From Candidatus Mycobacterium methanotrophicum (GTDB lineage Bacteria; Actinomycetota; Actinomycetes; Mycobacteriales; Mycobacteriaceae), in NCBI RefSeq assembly GCF_023515995.1, contig NZ_CP097320.1, forward strand, positions 1,922,001-1,986,000: a DNA stretch of 64,000 nucleotides, given 5' to 3'. Numbering within the stretch: position 1 is the stretch's first letter; each line of letters starts with the position of its first letter. The translations under genes and the position numbers were made by a program. The notes below the pieces were generated by a model, which did no database searches, was not told the DNA's origin, and was given only the letters and a program-made list of their open reading frames with translations. Shown piece by piece: positions 1-8,242 of the stretch.

Positions 1-551
1 CGATCGAGAACATCTACGCCGCGATCGATCAGATCGCCCAAACCACGTTGCGCAAGGTGGTCGGCCAGCACAGTCTGGACGAGACGCTCTCGGAGACCGA
101 CAAGATCAACCTCGACATCCGCGCGATCCTCGACGGCATCACCATCGAATGGGGTGTGCAGGTCACCCTGGTGGAGCTCAAAGACATCCAACTGCCCGAC
201 AGCATGAAGCGGGCGATGGCCCGCCAAGCCGAAGCGGAGCGGGAGAAGCGCGCGAAAATCATTGCCGCCGAAGGTGAATCGCTGGCCGCTGCCGCCTTGG
301 GCGACGCCTCGGACACCATGATGGGCCACCCGCTGGCGCTGCAGTTACGCAATCTGCAGACCCTGGTCGAGCTCGGCGTCGACAAAAACAGCACCGTCGT
401 GTTCCCGGCACCGTTGATGTCGACCATCGCCGAACTCGGAAACTTCCTGGCCCAGGAAAGCCGCGCAGCAGTCCGACCAGAGCCACAGCCACCGATTCCC
501 GTCCCGGCAGCGGTGCCCAACGGAACCCCCGCCGCGGAAAGCCGGCCGTGA
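1..551 (+). CDS. Slipin / SPFH (band 7) membrane protein, 5' end outside window
   Basis: Partial gene: the frame is open from base 3 and ends at TGA 549-551. The missing N-terminus can be read in the second copy at 41197. The visible part is the back half of the SPFH domain, followed by an Ala/Glu/Arg-rich coiled stretch typical of stomatin/slipin oligomerisation and a Pro-rich tail. Slipins are membrane scaffold proteins; the substrate here is unknown. The stop overlaps the start of the next gene (GTGA, 548-551), so it heads the xfp operon. The predicted protein is identical to the corresponding part of the complete copy. Confidence 0.88.
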   Translation, partial: IENIYAAIDQIAQTTLRKVVGQHSLDETLSETDKINLDIRAILDGITIEWGVQVTLVELKDIQLPDSMKRAMARQAEAEREKRAKIIAAEGESLAAAALGDASDTMMGHPLALQLRNLQTLVELGVDKNSTVVFPAPLMSTIAELGNFLAQESRAAVRPEPQPPIPVPAAVPNGTPAAESRP

Positions 552-784
552 TCGCCGCGCTGATCGTCATGTCGTGGATCGGGTGGAGTTACTGGCTGAT
601 CTGCCGCGACATGCGATCCCCCCGGGTGAGGACGCCGGTTGCCGCGCCGGATCAGCGCGGACCCCGCGCGGCTGCGGTGCGTGGCCTTGAGGACGAACCC
701 GATCAGTGGCCCGCCGCCCGCGGCTCCTGGACCGCACTGGACGAGCGCCAGCTCGTCCGGCTGCTCACCGACTCCGCGCCATGA
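548..784 (+). CDS. Small single-pass membrane protein
   Basis: This 78-residue protein has one hydrophobic segment at about residues 2-20, ending in a short Cys-Arg-Asp stretch, and then a hydrophilic Arg/Pro-rich tail. Its GTG start overlaps the slipin stop (GTGA), and its own stop overlaps the next ORF (ATGA at 781-784). Position and size suggest a partner of the upstream slipin, in the way SPFH proteins often pair with small membrane proteins, but I recognise no family. An identical copy lies at 42048-42284. Confidence 0.7.
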   Translation: MIAALIVMSWIGWSYWLICRDMRSPRVRTPVAAPDQRGPRAAAVRGLEDEPDQWPAARGSWTALDERQLVRLLTDSAP

Positions 785-867
785 CACCGACAAGCCACGA
801 ACTCAACCGCCAGAGCACCCCCGACGTGTCGAGCAAAGGACACCCATCACGAGCACCCAAACGATGA
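781..867 (+). CDS. 28-codon micro-ORF linking membrane protein gene to xfp
   Basis: ATG 781 to TGA 865-867. Both ends are four-base ATGA overlaps: the start with the stop of the membrane protein (781-784), the stop with the xfp start (864-867). The peptide is hydrophilic, rich in Ser, Pro, Arg and Lys, with no recognisable domain. The natural reading is a translational relay that carries ribosomes to xfp, whose ATG has no well-spaced ribosome binding site: AAAGGA at 835-840 is more than 20 bases upstream. Whether the peptide has a function of its own cannot be seen. Confidence 0.45.
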   Translation: MTPTSHELNRQSTPDVSSKGHPSRAPKR

Positions 868-3233
868 CGAGCACCCCAACGTTGGAACCGGAACTGCTGC
901 ACAAGATGGACGCGTATTGGCGGGCGGCGAATTACCTGTCGGTGGGCCAGATTTATCTGTACGGCAATCCGTTGTTGAAGCGGCCGCTGGCGCTTTCGGA
1001 TGTGAAACCGCTGGTGGTGGGGCATTGGGGCACCACGCCGGGGCAGAACTTCATTTACGTGCACCTCAACCGGGTCATCACGAAGTACGACCTGGACATG
1101 TTCTATGTCGCCGGCCCCGGCCATGGGGGTCCGGCGCTGGTCGCCAACACCTACCTCGAGGGTTCGTATTCGGAGATCTATCCCGACGTCAGCCGCGACG
1201 AGCCCGGACTGAAGAAGCTGTTCACCCAATTCTCTTTCCCCGGCGGTATTTCCAGCCATGTGGCACCGACGACTCCGGGATCGATCCACGAAGGCGGGGA
1301 ACTGGGTTACTCGCTGAGTCACGCGTTCGGCGCGGTGTTCGACAATCCGGACCTGATCGTGGCCTGCGTGATCGGTGACGGCGAGGCCGAGACGGGCCCG
1401 CTGGCCACTGCCTGGCATTCCACCAAGTTCCTGAATCCGGTTGGCGACGGGGCGGTGCTGCCGATCCTGCATCTGAACGGCTACAAGATTAGCAACCCCA
1501 CCGTGCTGGCACGCATCGAACACGAGGAGCTTGACCAGTTCCTGCGTGGCTGCGGCTGGGACCCGCGCTACGTCGAGGGCGATGACCCCGCGACCATGCA
1601 CGAACTGATGGCCAGCGTCCTCGACGCCGTCATCGCCGACATCCACGGGATCCAACGTGCGGCGCGCACCGGCGCTGAGACCACCCGCCCGCGGTGGCCG
1701 ATGATCGTGCTGCGCTCCCCGAAGGGCTGGACCGGGCCCAAGGTCGTGGACGGCCTGCAGATCGAGGGCACGTTTCGGGCGCATCAGGTGCCGCTGCTCG
1801 TCGACGAGCACCATCCCGGCCACGTCGAACTACTCGACGCCTGGATGCGCAGTTACAAACCCGACGAGCTGTTCGATCAGGCCGGGCGGCTGCTGCCCGA
1901 GCTGGCCGCACTGGCCCCCCAGGGTCAGCGGCGGATGGGCGCCAACCCGCACACCAACGCCGGGGTGGTGCGTGACCTGCATATGCCTGACTTTCGTGCC
2001 CGTGCGGTGGCGGTGGCCTCACCGGGCGCGGTGGAGGCAGAGGACACCCGCGTGCTGGGTAGCTTCCTGCGCGACGTGGCCAGCCTCAATCAGGACCAGC
2101 GCAACTTCCGGATCTTCGGTCCCGACGAAACCGTGTCGAACATGCTCGACGCGGTCTTCGAGGTCACCGATCGCCAATGGGAGGCCCGCACCGTCACAGG
2201 CGACGAGTTCCTCGCGCCACAGGGGCGAGTGCTGGATTCGATGCTCAGTGAGCACCAGTGCCAAGGGTGGCTCGCGGGCTATCTGCTGACCGGCCGGCAC
2301 GGACTGTTCAACTGCTACGAGGCGTTCATCCACATCATCGACTCGATGTTCAACCAGCACGCCAAATGGCTCAAGGTCACCGCGCAACTGCCGTGGCGCC
2401 GCAACATCGCATCACTGAACTACCTCCTCGCGTCCCACGTGTGGCAGCAAGACCACAATGGCTACACCCACCAAGACCCCGGCTTCCTCGACCACGTCGT
2501 CAACAAGAAAGCCGACATCGTGCGGGTATACCTGCCGCCGGACGCCAACTGCCTGCTCTCGGTCGCCGACCACTGCCTGCGCAGCCGCCACTACGTCAAC
2601 GTGATCGTCGCCGGCAAACACGCGATGCCGCAATGGCTGAACATCGAGCAAGCAGAAGTGCACTGCACCGAAGGCATCGGGATCTGGGAATGGGCCGGCA
2701 ACGACTCCGGCGCCGACCCCGACGTGGTGCTCGCGTGTTGCGGGGACACCCCCACGCTGGAGGTGCTCGCCACGGCGCAGATCTTGCGGGAACACCTGCC
2801 TGAGCTGAAGATCCGCGTGGTCAACGTGGTCGACCTGATGAAGTTGCAGCCGGCCAGTGAGCACCCGCACGGTCTGAGCGACCGCGATTACGATGCCCTG
2901 TTCACCACCGACAAACACATCATCTTCGCCTTCCACGGCTACCCCACCCTGATCCACCGACTCACCTACCGCAGAACCAACCGCAACCTGCACGTGCGCG
3001 GCTACAACGAAGAAGGCACCATCACCACCACCTTCGACATGCGGGTACAGAACAAACTCGACCGCTACCACCTCGTCACCGACGTCATCGACCGCCTCCC
3101 GCAACTCGGCGCCACCGGCGACTACCTGAAGCAGACCATGGCCGACAAACTCGTCGAACACACCCGCTACATCAACATCCACGGCCAAGACCACTCCGAA
3201 ATCCGCAACTGGACCTGGAACCCCTCACAATGA
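864..3233 (+). CDS. xfp: Phosphoketolase (xylulose-5-phosphate/fructose-6-phosphate)
   Basis: Thiamine-diphosphate enzyme that splits xylulose-5-P or fructose-6-P with phosphate into acetyl-P plus a triose or tetrose phosphate. The 789 residues fit the usual family length of about 790-800. Visible signatures are the GHWGTTPG segment near residue 53, a Gly-His-Gly loop near 85, and the diphosphate/metal motif GDGEAETGP near 171. ATG 864 is chosen because it matches where family homology begins; the open frame extends further upstream with no similarity. It overlaps the next gene by ATGA. A 5' fragment is repeated at 42364. In context it gives an oxygen-independent route from sugar phosphates to acetyl-P next to aldolase. 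Confidence 0.95.
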   Translation: MTSTPTLEPELLHKMDAYWRAANYLSVGQIYLYGNPLLKRPLALSDVKPLVVGHWGTTPGQNFIYVHLNRVITKYDLDMFYVAGPGHGGPALVANTYLEGSYSEIYPDVSRDEPGLKKLFTQFSFPGGISSHVAPTTPGSIHEGGELGYSLSHAFGAVFDNPDLIVACVIGDGEAETGPLATAWHSTKFLNPVGDGAVLPILHLNGYKISNPTVLARIEHEELDQFLRGCGWDPRYVEGDDPATMHELMASVLDAVIADIHGIQRAARTGAETTRPRWPMIVLRSPKGWTGPKVVDGLQIEGTFRAHQVPLLVDEHHPGHVELLDAWMRSYKPDELFDQAGRLLPELAALAPQGQRRMGANPHTNAGVVRDLHMPDFRARAVAVASPGAVEAEDTRVLGSFLRDVASLNQDQRNFRIFGPDETVSNMLDAVFEVTDRQWEARTVTGDEFLAPQGRVLDSMLSEHQCQGWLAGYLLTGRHGLFNCYEAFIHIIDSMFNQHAKWLKVTAQLPWRRNIASLNYLLASHVWQQDHNGYTHQDPGFLDHVVNKKADIVRVYLPPDANCLLSVADHCLRSRHYVNVIVAGKHAMPQWLNIEQAEVHCTEGIGIWEWAGNDSGADPDVVLACCGDTPTLEVLATAQILREHLPELKIRVVNVVDLMKLQPASEHPHGLSDRDYDALFTTDKHIIFAFHGYPTLIHRLTYRRTNRNLHVRGYNEEGTITTTFDMRVQNKLDRYHLVTDVIDRLPQLGATGDYLKQTMADKLVEHTRYINIHGQDHSEIRNWTWNPSQ

Positions 3234-4303
3234 CGACGTCTGCGGCGCCGACGCATGTGACGGCCGTCGGTGCGCCGGGCATGCCAGGCGTGGTGGCCGC
3301 GGCGAACGCGTTGGTCGCCGGTGACAAGGGCCTGCTCGCCATCGATGAGTCCATCCCCACCTGCAACAAGCGATTCGCCCGGCTCGGGATCGCCCCGACC
3401 GAGCACAACCGTCGCGCCTACCGGGAACTGATCGTGGCCACCCCCGGTCTTGCGGAGAGCATCAGCGGCGTCATCCTCTACGACGAAACGTTCCGCCAGG
3501 ACACCGCCGCCGGCGTCCCGTTCCGCACGGTGCTCGCCGACGCGGGAATCCTGGCCGGCATCAAGGCGGACCTCGGTGCCAAACCGATGGCCGCTCACCC
3601 CGGAGAGAAAGTGACCGAGGGCCTCGACGGGCTGCGTGAACGGCTGGCCGAGTACGCCGGCCTGGGTGCCCGGTTCGCCAAATGGCGGGCCGTGTTCACC
3701 ATCGGCGAGACCCTACCCAGCCGTGGCTGCGTGCAGGCCAACGCCCACGCCCTGGCCCGCTACGCGGCGCTGTGTCAGGAAGCCGACCTGGTTCCGATCG
3801 TGGAACCCGAAGTCCTCATGGCCGGCGAGCACACGCTTACCCGATGCGGTGAGGTCACCGAAGACGTTCTGCGGGAAGTCTTCTCCCAGCTGCACGCGCA
3901 AGGTGTCCTGTTGGAGGGCATACTGCTCAAAACCAACATGGTTCTACCCGGGTTGACCTGCCCGATCCAGCCGGCCCTCGAGGCGGTCGCCGAGGCCACG
4001 ATCTGCTGCCCGCGCCGCGCCGTGCCCGCTGCTGTCGCCGGGATCGTGTTCCTGTCCGGTGGCCAATCCGGTGACCTGGCCACGGCCCGGCTCAATGCCA
4101 TCAACGCCGCGGGCCGGCCACCGTTGCCGTGGCCGGTGGCGTTCTCCTACGGCAGAGCGATCCAGCAACCCGCCCTGAGCATCTGGGACGGCCGGCACAC
4201 GAATGCGGGCCGTGCCCAACACGCCATTGCGCAACGGGCCAAAGCCAATCGGGACGCCCGCCGCGGCGAGTATGCCCACACCGGCATCCTGGATCACACA
4301 TGA
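3230..4303 (+). CDS. Fructose-bisphosphate aldolase, class I
   Basis: Cleaves fructose-1,6-bisphosphate to two triose phosphates, or makes it in gluconeogenesis, through a Schiff base. At 357 residues it is typical of class I aldolases. The Schiff-base lysine is in the motif [11 protein letters not shown] (about residue 233), and the N-terminal GLLAIDES block is present. Most mycobacteria rely on a class II metal aldolase, so this accessory class I enzyme matches an island origin. It starts inside the xfp stop (ATGA 3230-3233) and stops inside the next small ORF (ATGA 4300-4303), so it is almost certainly co-translated with xfp. Confidence 0.93.
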   Translation: MTTSAAPTHVTAVGAPGMPGVVAAANALVAGDKGLLAIDESIPTCNKRFARLGIAPTEHNRRAYRELIVATPGLAESISGVILYDETFRQDTAAGVPFRTVLADAGILAGIKADLGAKPMAAHPGEKVTEGLDGLRERLAEYAGLGARFAKWRAVFTIGETLPSRGCVQANAHALARYAALCQEADLVPIVEPEVLMAGEHTLTRCGEVTEDVLREVFSQLHAQGVLLEGILLKTNMVLPGLTCPIQPALEAVAEATICCPRRAVPAAVAGIVFLSGGQSGDLATARLNAINAAGRPPLPWPVAFSYGRAIQQPALSIWDGRHTNAGRAQHAIAQRAKANRDARRGEYAHTGILDHT

Positions 4304-4515
4304 GCACCAGCCGCGGGCCGACACCGAAGGAGATCGACTCCTCGACACCGTGCCGTCTTCTGCACACCCCCAGCGCCCCTGCGGATCACCCCTTCCACGA
4401 CAGCAGTGATTGTCCCTACACGCGGGGCATCACCCGCTACGACGACCTTCCCGGCGCCGCATACCCCCGCCGATGCAACTGGTGCACCGAACACGACCGG
4501 CCAACCTCGTCATGA
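4300..4515 (+). CDS. 71-residue small ORF with a CNWC motif
   Basis: ATG 4300 to TGA 4513-4515, overlapping the aldolase stop and the next micro-ORF by ATGA at both ends. The peptide is Ser/Thr/Pro-rich and polar, with a Cys-x-x-Cys pair near the C-terminus and two earlier cysteines, so a metal-binding peptide is conceivable. I know no family. Its strongest support is position: it fills the whole space between aldolase and the histidine phosphatase with no untranslated gap. Confidence 0.5.
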   Translation: MSTSRGPTPKEIDSSTPCRLLHTPSAPADHPFHDSSDCPYTRGITRYDDLPGAAYPRRCNWCTEHDRPTSS

Positions 4516-4562
4516 CGATCACTACCGGGCCGCCGGCCCGGGACGACGGTGACCCACGATGA
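4512..4562 (+). CDS. 16-codon micro-ORF, probable translational relay
   Basis: ATG 4512, TGA 4560-4562. Its start overlaps the stop of the 71-residue ORF (ATGA 4512-4515), and its stop overlaps the start of the histidine phosphatase gene (ATGA 4559-4562). It is far too short for a folded protein. The double ATGA fit suggests termination-reinitiation coupling. It could be chance taken alone, but it is one of seven consecutive junctions of this kind. Confidence 0.35.
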   Translation: MTITTGPPARDDGDPR

Positions 4563-5242
4563 AGCCGGTCATCGTCCGCCATGGCCGCACCGAATGGACG
4601 CTTTCTCGCCGATACACCGGCATCACCGATCTGCCGCTGACGCCGCACGGACGCGGGCAGGCCGCCTTGCTGGCGCCGCTGGTCGAGCGCGTGCTGGCCG
4701 GCGACAGCGCGCTCGTGTTTTCCAGCCCCCGCCGACGGGCCACCGCAACCGCTGCCCTCGCCCTCCCCGGCCGGCCGATAACAGTGGATCCGCTTGTCGC
4801 GGAGTATCAGTACGGCGACTACGAAGGCCTGACCGACGACCAGATCCGCCTGCTGGCGCCCGGCTGGGACATTTGGCGCGACGGATGCCCCCACGGTGAA
4901 TCCACCGACGACGTCGGTATGCGGGCCGATGCCTTTCTCGACGCGCACGTCGTGAGGTGCGCCGAGCCGGTCGTCGTCGTCACCCACGGGCACTTCTCCC
5001 GAATCCTGGCCGCGCGGGCGCTGGGCCTTGCCGCGGAGAACGGGCGCCTGTTCGCCAGCCTCACCGCCTCGATCTCGGTGATCGAGGACTACCACGGCGA
5101 ACGCTGTATCGGGCGGTGGAACGTGGACGCTGCGCTGCTCGACGGCATTGGCAACCGGACTGCCTCCAGCGAGAACGTCGCGCCAGCCGAGTCGCTGAGA
5201 AAGGACCGATTGTGGCAATCGACTCGTCAGATTTCCGGGTAG
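4559..5242 (+). CDS. Histidine phosphatase family protein (phosphoglycerate-mutase-like)
   Basis: This 227-residue protein of the RHG superfamily has the phospho-histidine motif VRHGRTEW at residues 6-13, a downstream TDLPLT block, and the second catalytic His in VTHGHFSR near residue 142. These enzymes remove or move phosphate on sugars, glycerate or nucleotides. The substrate cannot be told, but the operon partners (phosphoketolase, aldolase) suggest a sugar phosphate. Its start lies in an ATGA overlap. The last 31 bases overlap the next frame (start GTG 5212), where the protein ends in a tail unlike the family core, perhaps an effect of truncation downstream. Confidence 0.88.
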   Translation: MKPVIVRHGRTEWTLSRRYTGITDLPLTPHGRGQAALLAPLVERVLAGDSALVFSSPRRRATATAALALPGRPITVDPLVAEYQYGDYEGLTDDQIRLLAPGWDIWRDGCPHGESTDDVGMRADAFLDAHVVRCAEPVVVVTHGHFSRILAARALGLAAENGRLFASLTASISVIEDYHGERCIGRWNVDAALLDGIGNRTASSENVAPAESLRKDRLWQSTRQISG

Positions 5243-5424
5243 CGGCCGGACGGCACGTTGACCTGGCCACACTGCCGACGGCGGTGAAAGCCTTCTATAA
5301 GTCGCACGACGATTACAAAAGGCAGCTGATCGTCCTCGGCACCCTCGCCGACCTCAAGATGGCCCACCCCACAACCACCCCCGAGCGTCACCGGGAGCTG
5401 GAGTCGTTCCGGAGCCGGCTCTGA
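5212..5424 (+). pseudogene. N-terminal fragment of a PPK2-type polyphosphate kinase
   Basis: GTG 5212 with AGAAAGGA seven bases upstream is a convincing start. The first ~35 residues (FRVAAGRHVDL, then AFYKSHDDYKRQL) resemble the N-terminus of PPK2 polyphosphate kinases, which use polyphosphate to phosphorylate nucleotides. After about 70 residues it stops, before the Walker A and Walker B regions, and the tail does not look like PPK2. A C-terminal PPK2 fragment lies at 7589-7743, beyond glgX, so this may be the front half of one gene broken by rearrangement. It could instead be a small expressed protein. Confidence 0.55.
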
Positions 5425-5469
5425 TTACCGGCCAGGCGGTCGGGCCCGCCTCTGCCGGCCCTCCTGAGC

Positions 5470-5500
5470 GCTGCTTACCGCGAATTGAGTCGCGCGCGTG
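5470..5500. repeat. 31-bp element also found in the 3' end of the hibernation-factor gene
   Basis: Bases 5470-5500 match 7789-7819 at 29 of 31 positions. The second site is the last coding stretch of the ribosome hibernation factor gene. Read on the minus strand, the element at 5470 also encodes [11 protein letters not shown]. It therefore looks like the leftover C-terminal end of a second hibernation-factor gene, with no body attached. An inner CGCGA...TCGCG inverted repeat is kept in both copies. Confidence 0.6.
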
Positions 5501-5526
5501 ACATCCCGCGGAGCGGGATGTCACGC
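5496..5526. other. Perfect 14-bp inverted repeat, 3-base loop
   Basis: GCGTGACATCCCGC, then a three-base loop, then GCGGGATGTCACGC, between the ppk2 fragment and glgX. It would form a very stable hairpin in RNA from either strand. No T-run follows, so a classical intrinsic terminator is unlikely. A mycobacterial L-shaped terminator or an operator is possible. Confidence 0.6.
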
Positions 5527-5658
5527 CCTCGAAGCGCTGGGTGGAGATCCGTACCGCCCGGAACGGTCAGTTGCCCAGCCCAAGGGCGGCAACCACCGGA
5601 GTCTGATGAACCCCGGGGATGGGCGACTGGCACTGGTGACGTTCGGCGGCCGCGACTG

Positions 5659-7510
5659 ATGGATGTGTGGCCGGGCCGGCCGACACCGATGGGATCGACG
5701 CCCGATACCCAGGGGACCAATTTTGCGGTCTACTCCGCCTCGGCGACCCAGGGCGCCATCAGCTTGTGCCTGTTCGCTGACGACGGCACGGAGACACGGC
5801 TGCCGGTGACGGCCCGCACTGGCGACGTATGGCACGCCTATGTGCCCGGGATCGGCGCCGGGCAGCGCTATGGCTACCGACTCAACGGGCCCTGGAACCC
5901 AGCTGCGGGCATGTGGGCCAACGAGGCCAAGCTGCTGCTGGACCCCTGGTCTAGGGCCATCGACGGCTGCTACGACGGAAACCCCTCGGCGATCAGCCAC
6001 GTGCCCGATGACCGCACTAGCCCCGACCCCCGCGACTCCGCCCCGCACGTCCCACGCTCGGTGGTGGTCGACCCGGCCTTCGACTGGGGCGACGACACAT
6101 CGCCGGGCATCGCGATGGCCGACTCGGTCATCTACGAGACACATGTACGTGGCGTGACCAAGCGACACCCCCACGTGCCCGACGCCCAGAAGGGCACGTA
6201 CGCAGGTGTGGCCTCCGCCCCGATCATCGCGCACCTGCAGTCGCTGGGCGTGACGGCCGTCGAGTTGATGCCGGTGCACCTACTGGCTGGACACGAACGA
6301 CCCGAGCCACTACTACGACTACAGCGGCACCGGCAACACGCTCGACGCCGGCCAGCGCGAGGTACTGCGGTTGATCACCTCCAGCCTGCGTTATTGGGTT
6401 ACCGAGATGCACGTGGACGGCTTCCGTTTCGATCTGGCCGCCATCCTGACCCGTCAGGAAGGCAACACCGACAGGTCCGCGGCGTTTTTGGACCTGCTCT
6501 ACCAGGATCCGGTGATCTCCCACGTCAAGCTGATCGCCGAACCCTGGGATGCCAGCGGTGGCTACCTTCTCGGCCAGTTCCCGCCGCGATGGGCGCAGTG
6601 GAACGACCACTACCGCAGCACCGTGCGTGACTTCTGGCGCGCCCAAGCCGGCATCGGCCAGCTGGCCACCCGGGTGGCCGGGTCCGGTGACGTGTTCAGG
6701 GCCCCGGATCAGTCGCCGACGTCGTCGGTCAACTTCGTCACTTGCCACGACGGCTTCACGCTGACCGACCTGGTCTCCTACAACAGCAAGCACAATGAGG
6801 CCAACGGCCACGACAATAGCGACGGCAGCGACGACAACCGGTCCTGGAACTGCGGCGCAGAGGGTCCCACCACCGATGCGGGCATCGTGGCGCTGCGCGC
6901 CCAACAGCGGCGCAACTTGCTGGCTACCCTGCTGATGTCGCAGGGCGTGCCGATGATCCAGGGCGGCGATGAGATCGGCCGCACCCAGCTGGGCAACAAC
7001 AACGCGTACTGCCAAGACAACGCCGTCAGCTGGTACGACTGGGACCTGGACCAGCAGCGCCGCGATCTGCTCACGTTCACCATCCGGGCCATCGGCCTGC
7101 GCAACGCGCACCCGGTGTTGCGGCGCCGCAGCTTTCTCACCGGCCAGCCGCCCCGGCCGGGTGCCGGCGATGATGTGGTCTGGTTATCGACAGACGGCAC
7201 GCCCATGACACAGGACCATTGGAACTCGGGATCGCTGGCGGTGGCCGTGTGGCTCAACGGCGCAGCCCTCACCGCCACCGATGCGCACGGGACGGTGCTC
7301 ACCGACGACACGTTCCTGATCTTGTTCAACGCCTCCTGGAACCCACAGGTTTTCACCATGCCGCCCTCCAGCAGCGGGACCACCTGGGTACCGGTCCTGG
7401 ACACCACCCAGGCCACGGGTTCCGCGGCGCCGGGCGTGACTGTGCTGCGCGCCGGCTCCGAGTACAGCCTGGGCGCCCGAAGCCTGCTCGTGCTGCTGAG
7501 AACAGAGTGA
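5659..7510 (+). pseudogene. glgX: Glycogen debranching enzyme GlgX with internal deletion and frame break
   Basis: Isoamylase-type GH13 enzyme that removes alpha-1,6 branches from glycogen. Residues from ATG 5659 give the N-terminal carbohydrate-binding domain (GTNFAVYSASA) and the start of the barrel up to AVELMPVH. At about 6280 the frame changes and resumes with YYDYSGTGNTL, MHVDGFRFDLA, GGDEIGRTQ and the C-terminal domain to 7510. The roughly 100 residues normally between these points, including the conserved region around VVYNH, are absent. The reading is therefore a deletion of about 300 bases with frame change. It codes for about 617 residues against about 700-720 usually. The C-terminal half remains open but lacks part of the barrel, so activity is unlikely. 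Confidence 0.88.
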
Positions 7511-7515
7511 CGTCG

Positions 7516-7743
7516 ATGCTGCACGGAAACGGCCTGCCCGATGAGCTGGTCGACCAGAAGGCCCTCCGGCGCAACGATTCCGTGCGCGCATCGACGCACC
7601 CGACAAAAACTGGAAATTCAGCCTCGCCGACATCCGCGAACGGTCCTACAGGAACACCTACATGGGGGTGTACCGTGACTGCCTGCGAGCGACCGGGAAC
7701 GATCATGCCCCCTGGTACATCGTGCCGGCCGACGACAAAGTGA
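7516..7743 (+). pseudogene. Chimeric N- and C-terminal remnant of a PPK2-type kinase
   Basis: An ATG at 7516 opens a short frame ([14 protein letters not shown]) like the N-terminus of PPK2 proteins. From 7589, in another frame, comes an unmistakable C-terminal block: [19 protein letters not shown], a tyrosine-rich stretch, then [12 protein letters not shown]. The Walker motifs and most of the enzyme are missing. It follows glgX by five bases, so it was probably part of the same operon. With the fragments at 5212 and 13380 it makes three PPK2 relics within 9 kb. Confidence 0.72.
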
Positions 7744-7771
7744 CTAGTGTTGCCGGACGGTCGGGGCAGCC

Positions 7772-8131
7772 CTACGGTCGTCCTCGCCGCTGCTTACCGC
7801 GAATGGAATCGCGCGCGTGGTGGCCGGTGGAGCCGGTGGGCTCGCTCTCGAGGAGCCTCTTCAGTTTGTGTAGCGCGCCTCGCAGGGCTTCGTCCACGGT
7901 GGCGGCGTGGACGGTGACGGCCACCGGCGCCCGCCCGGCCGGCCGGGCTTCCAGCATGCAGCGTTTGTCCTCGCCGCTGGATCGGCCTGCGCTCTCGTCA
8001 CTGAGATGGACCTCGACCCGCGTAATGTGATCGGCGAACCGGGCGAGGACGGCGCGGACTTCGAACTCGACGTCGGCGATGGGTGCCTCGGGTAAGTCGA
8101 TGTTGTGGTCGGTGTTGACCTGGATCTCCAT
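7772..8131 (-). CDS. Ribosome hibernation promoting factor (HPF/RaiA family), short form
   Basis: Binds the 30S subunit and stabilises idle ribosomes during stasis or hypoxia. ATG 8131 is preferred because AGGA lies about eight bases upstream and the family begins there with [11 protein letters not shown]; the frame runs 33 codons further upstream with no similarity. The 119 residues have the alternating strand-helix pattern of the domain ([11 protein letters not shown], then [23 protein letters not shown]). They match the DosR-regulated M. tuberculosis relative Rv0079 in type, and the long-form C-terminal dimerisation domain is absent. Upstream, 8200-8207 (TTGGGGAC) equals one half of the DosR palindrome. 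The last codons lie in a 31-bp repeat. Confidence 0.85.
   Translation of the reverse strand: MEIQVNTDHNIDLPEAPIADVEFEVRAVLARFADHITRVEVHLSDESAGRSSGEDKRCMLEARPAGRAPVAVTVHAATVDEALRGALHKLKRLLESEPTGSTGHHARDSIRGKQRRGRP
7789..7819. repeat. Second copy of the 31-bp element (3' end of hibernation factor)
   Basis: It matches 5470-5500 at 29 of 31 bases. Here it is part of the coding sequence ([11 protein letters not shown]) of the gene at 7772-8131, which suggests this is the parental copy and the other is a relic. Confidence 0.6.
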
Positions 8132-8199
8132 AAGAATTCCTGCCTGAGGGTTATCCGGAACTGATTCGACCGGGGATCTGACTGTTTCCAACGCAGTGT

Positions 8200-8207
8200 T
8201 TGGGGAC
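8200..8207. promoter_or_regulatory. DosR half-site-like motif upstream of hibernation factor
   Basis: TTGGGGAC fits the left half of the DosR box TTSGGGAC-TWWA-GTCCCSAA, about 70 bases before the hibernation factor start. The right half does not match, so this is only a candidate, supported mainly by the kind of gene. Confidence 0.25.
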
Positions 8208-8242
8208 AGTACCGGTGTTGTGGGTGTCACTGCCTGTTGGTC

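Larger units (their letters stand above)
1..1300. repeat. Left copy of a 1.3-kb near-identical direct repeat
   Basis: Bases 1-1300 recur at 41501-42800. I found a single difference, C at 1203 against T at 42703, which changes Pro to Ser in the phosphoketolase. The match stops exactly at 1300/42800, inside xfp. It runs into the left window edge, so the true repeat may be longer. It carries the 3' part of the slipin gene, the small membrane protein, a 28-codon micro-ORF and the first 437 bases of xfp. Confidence 0.97.

Noticed and set aside
639-863. 75-codon upstream extension of xfp
   Set aside because: No homology to phosphoketolases, and it overlaps the membrane-protein gene; ATG 864 fits the family start and the ATGA junction.
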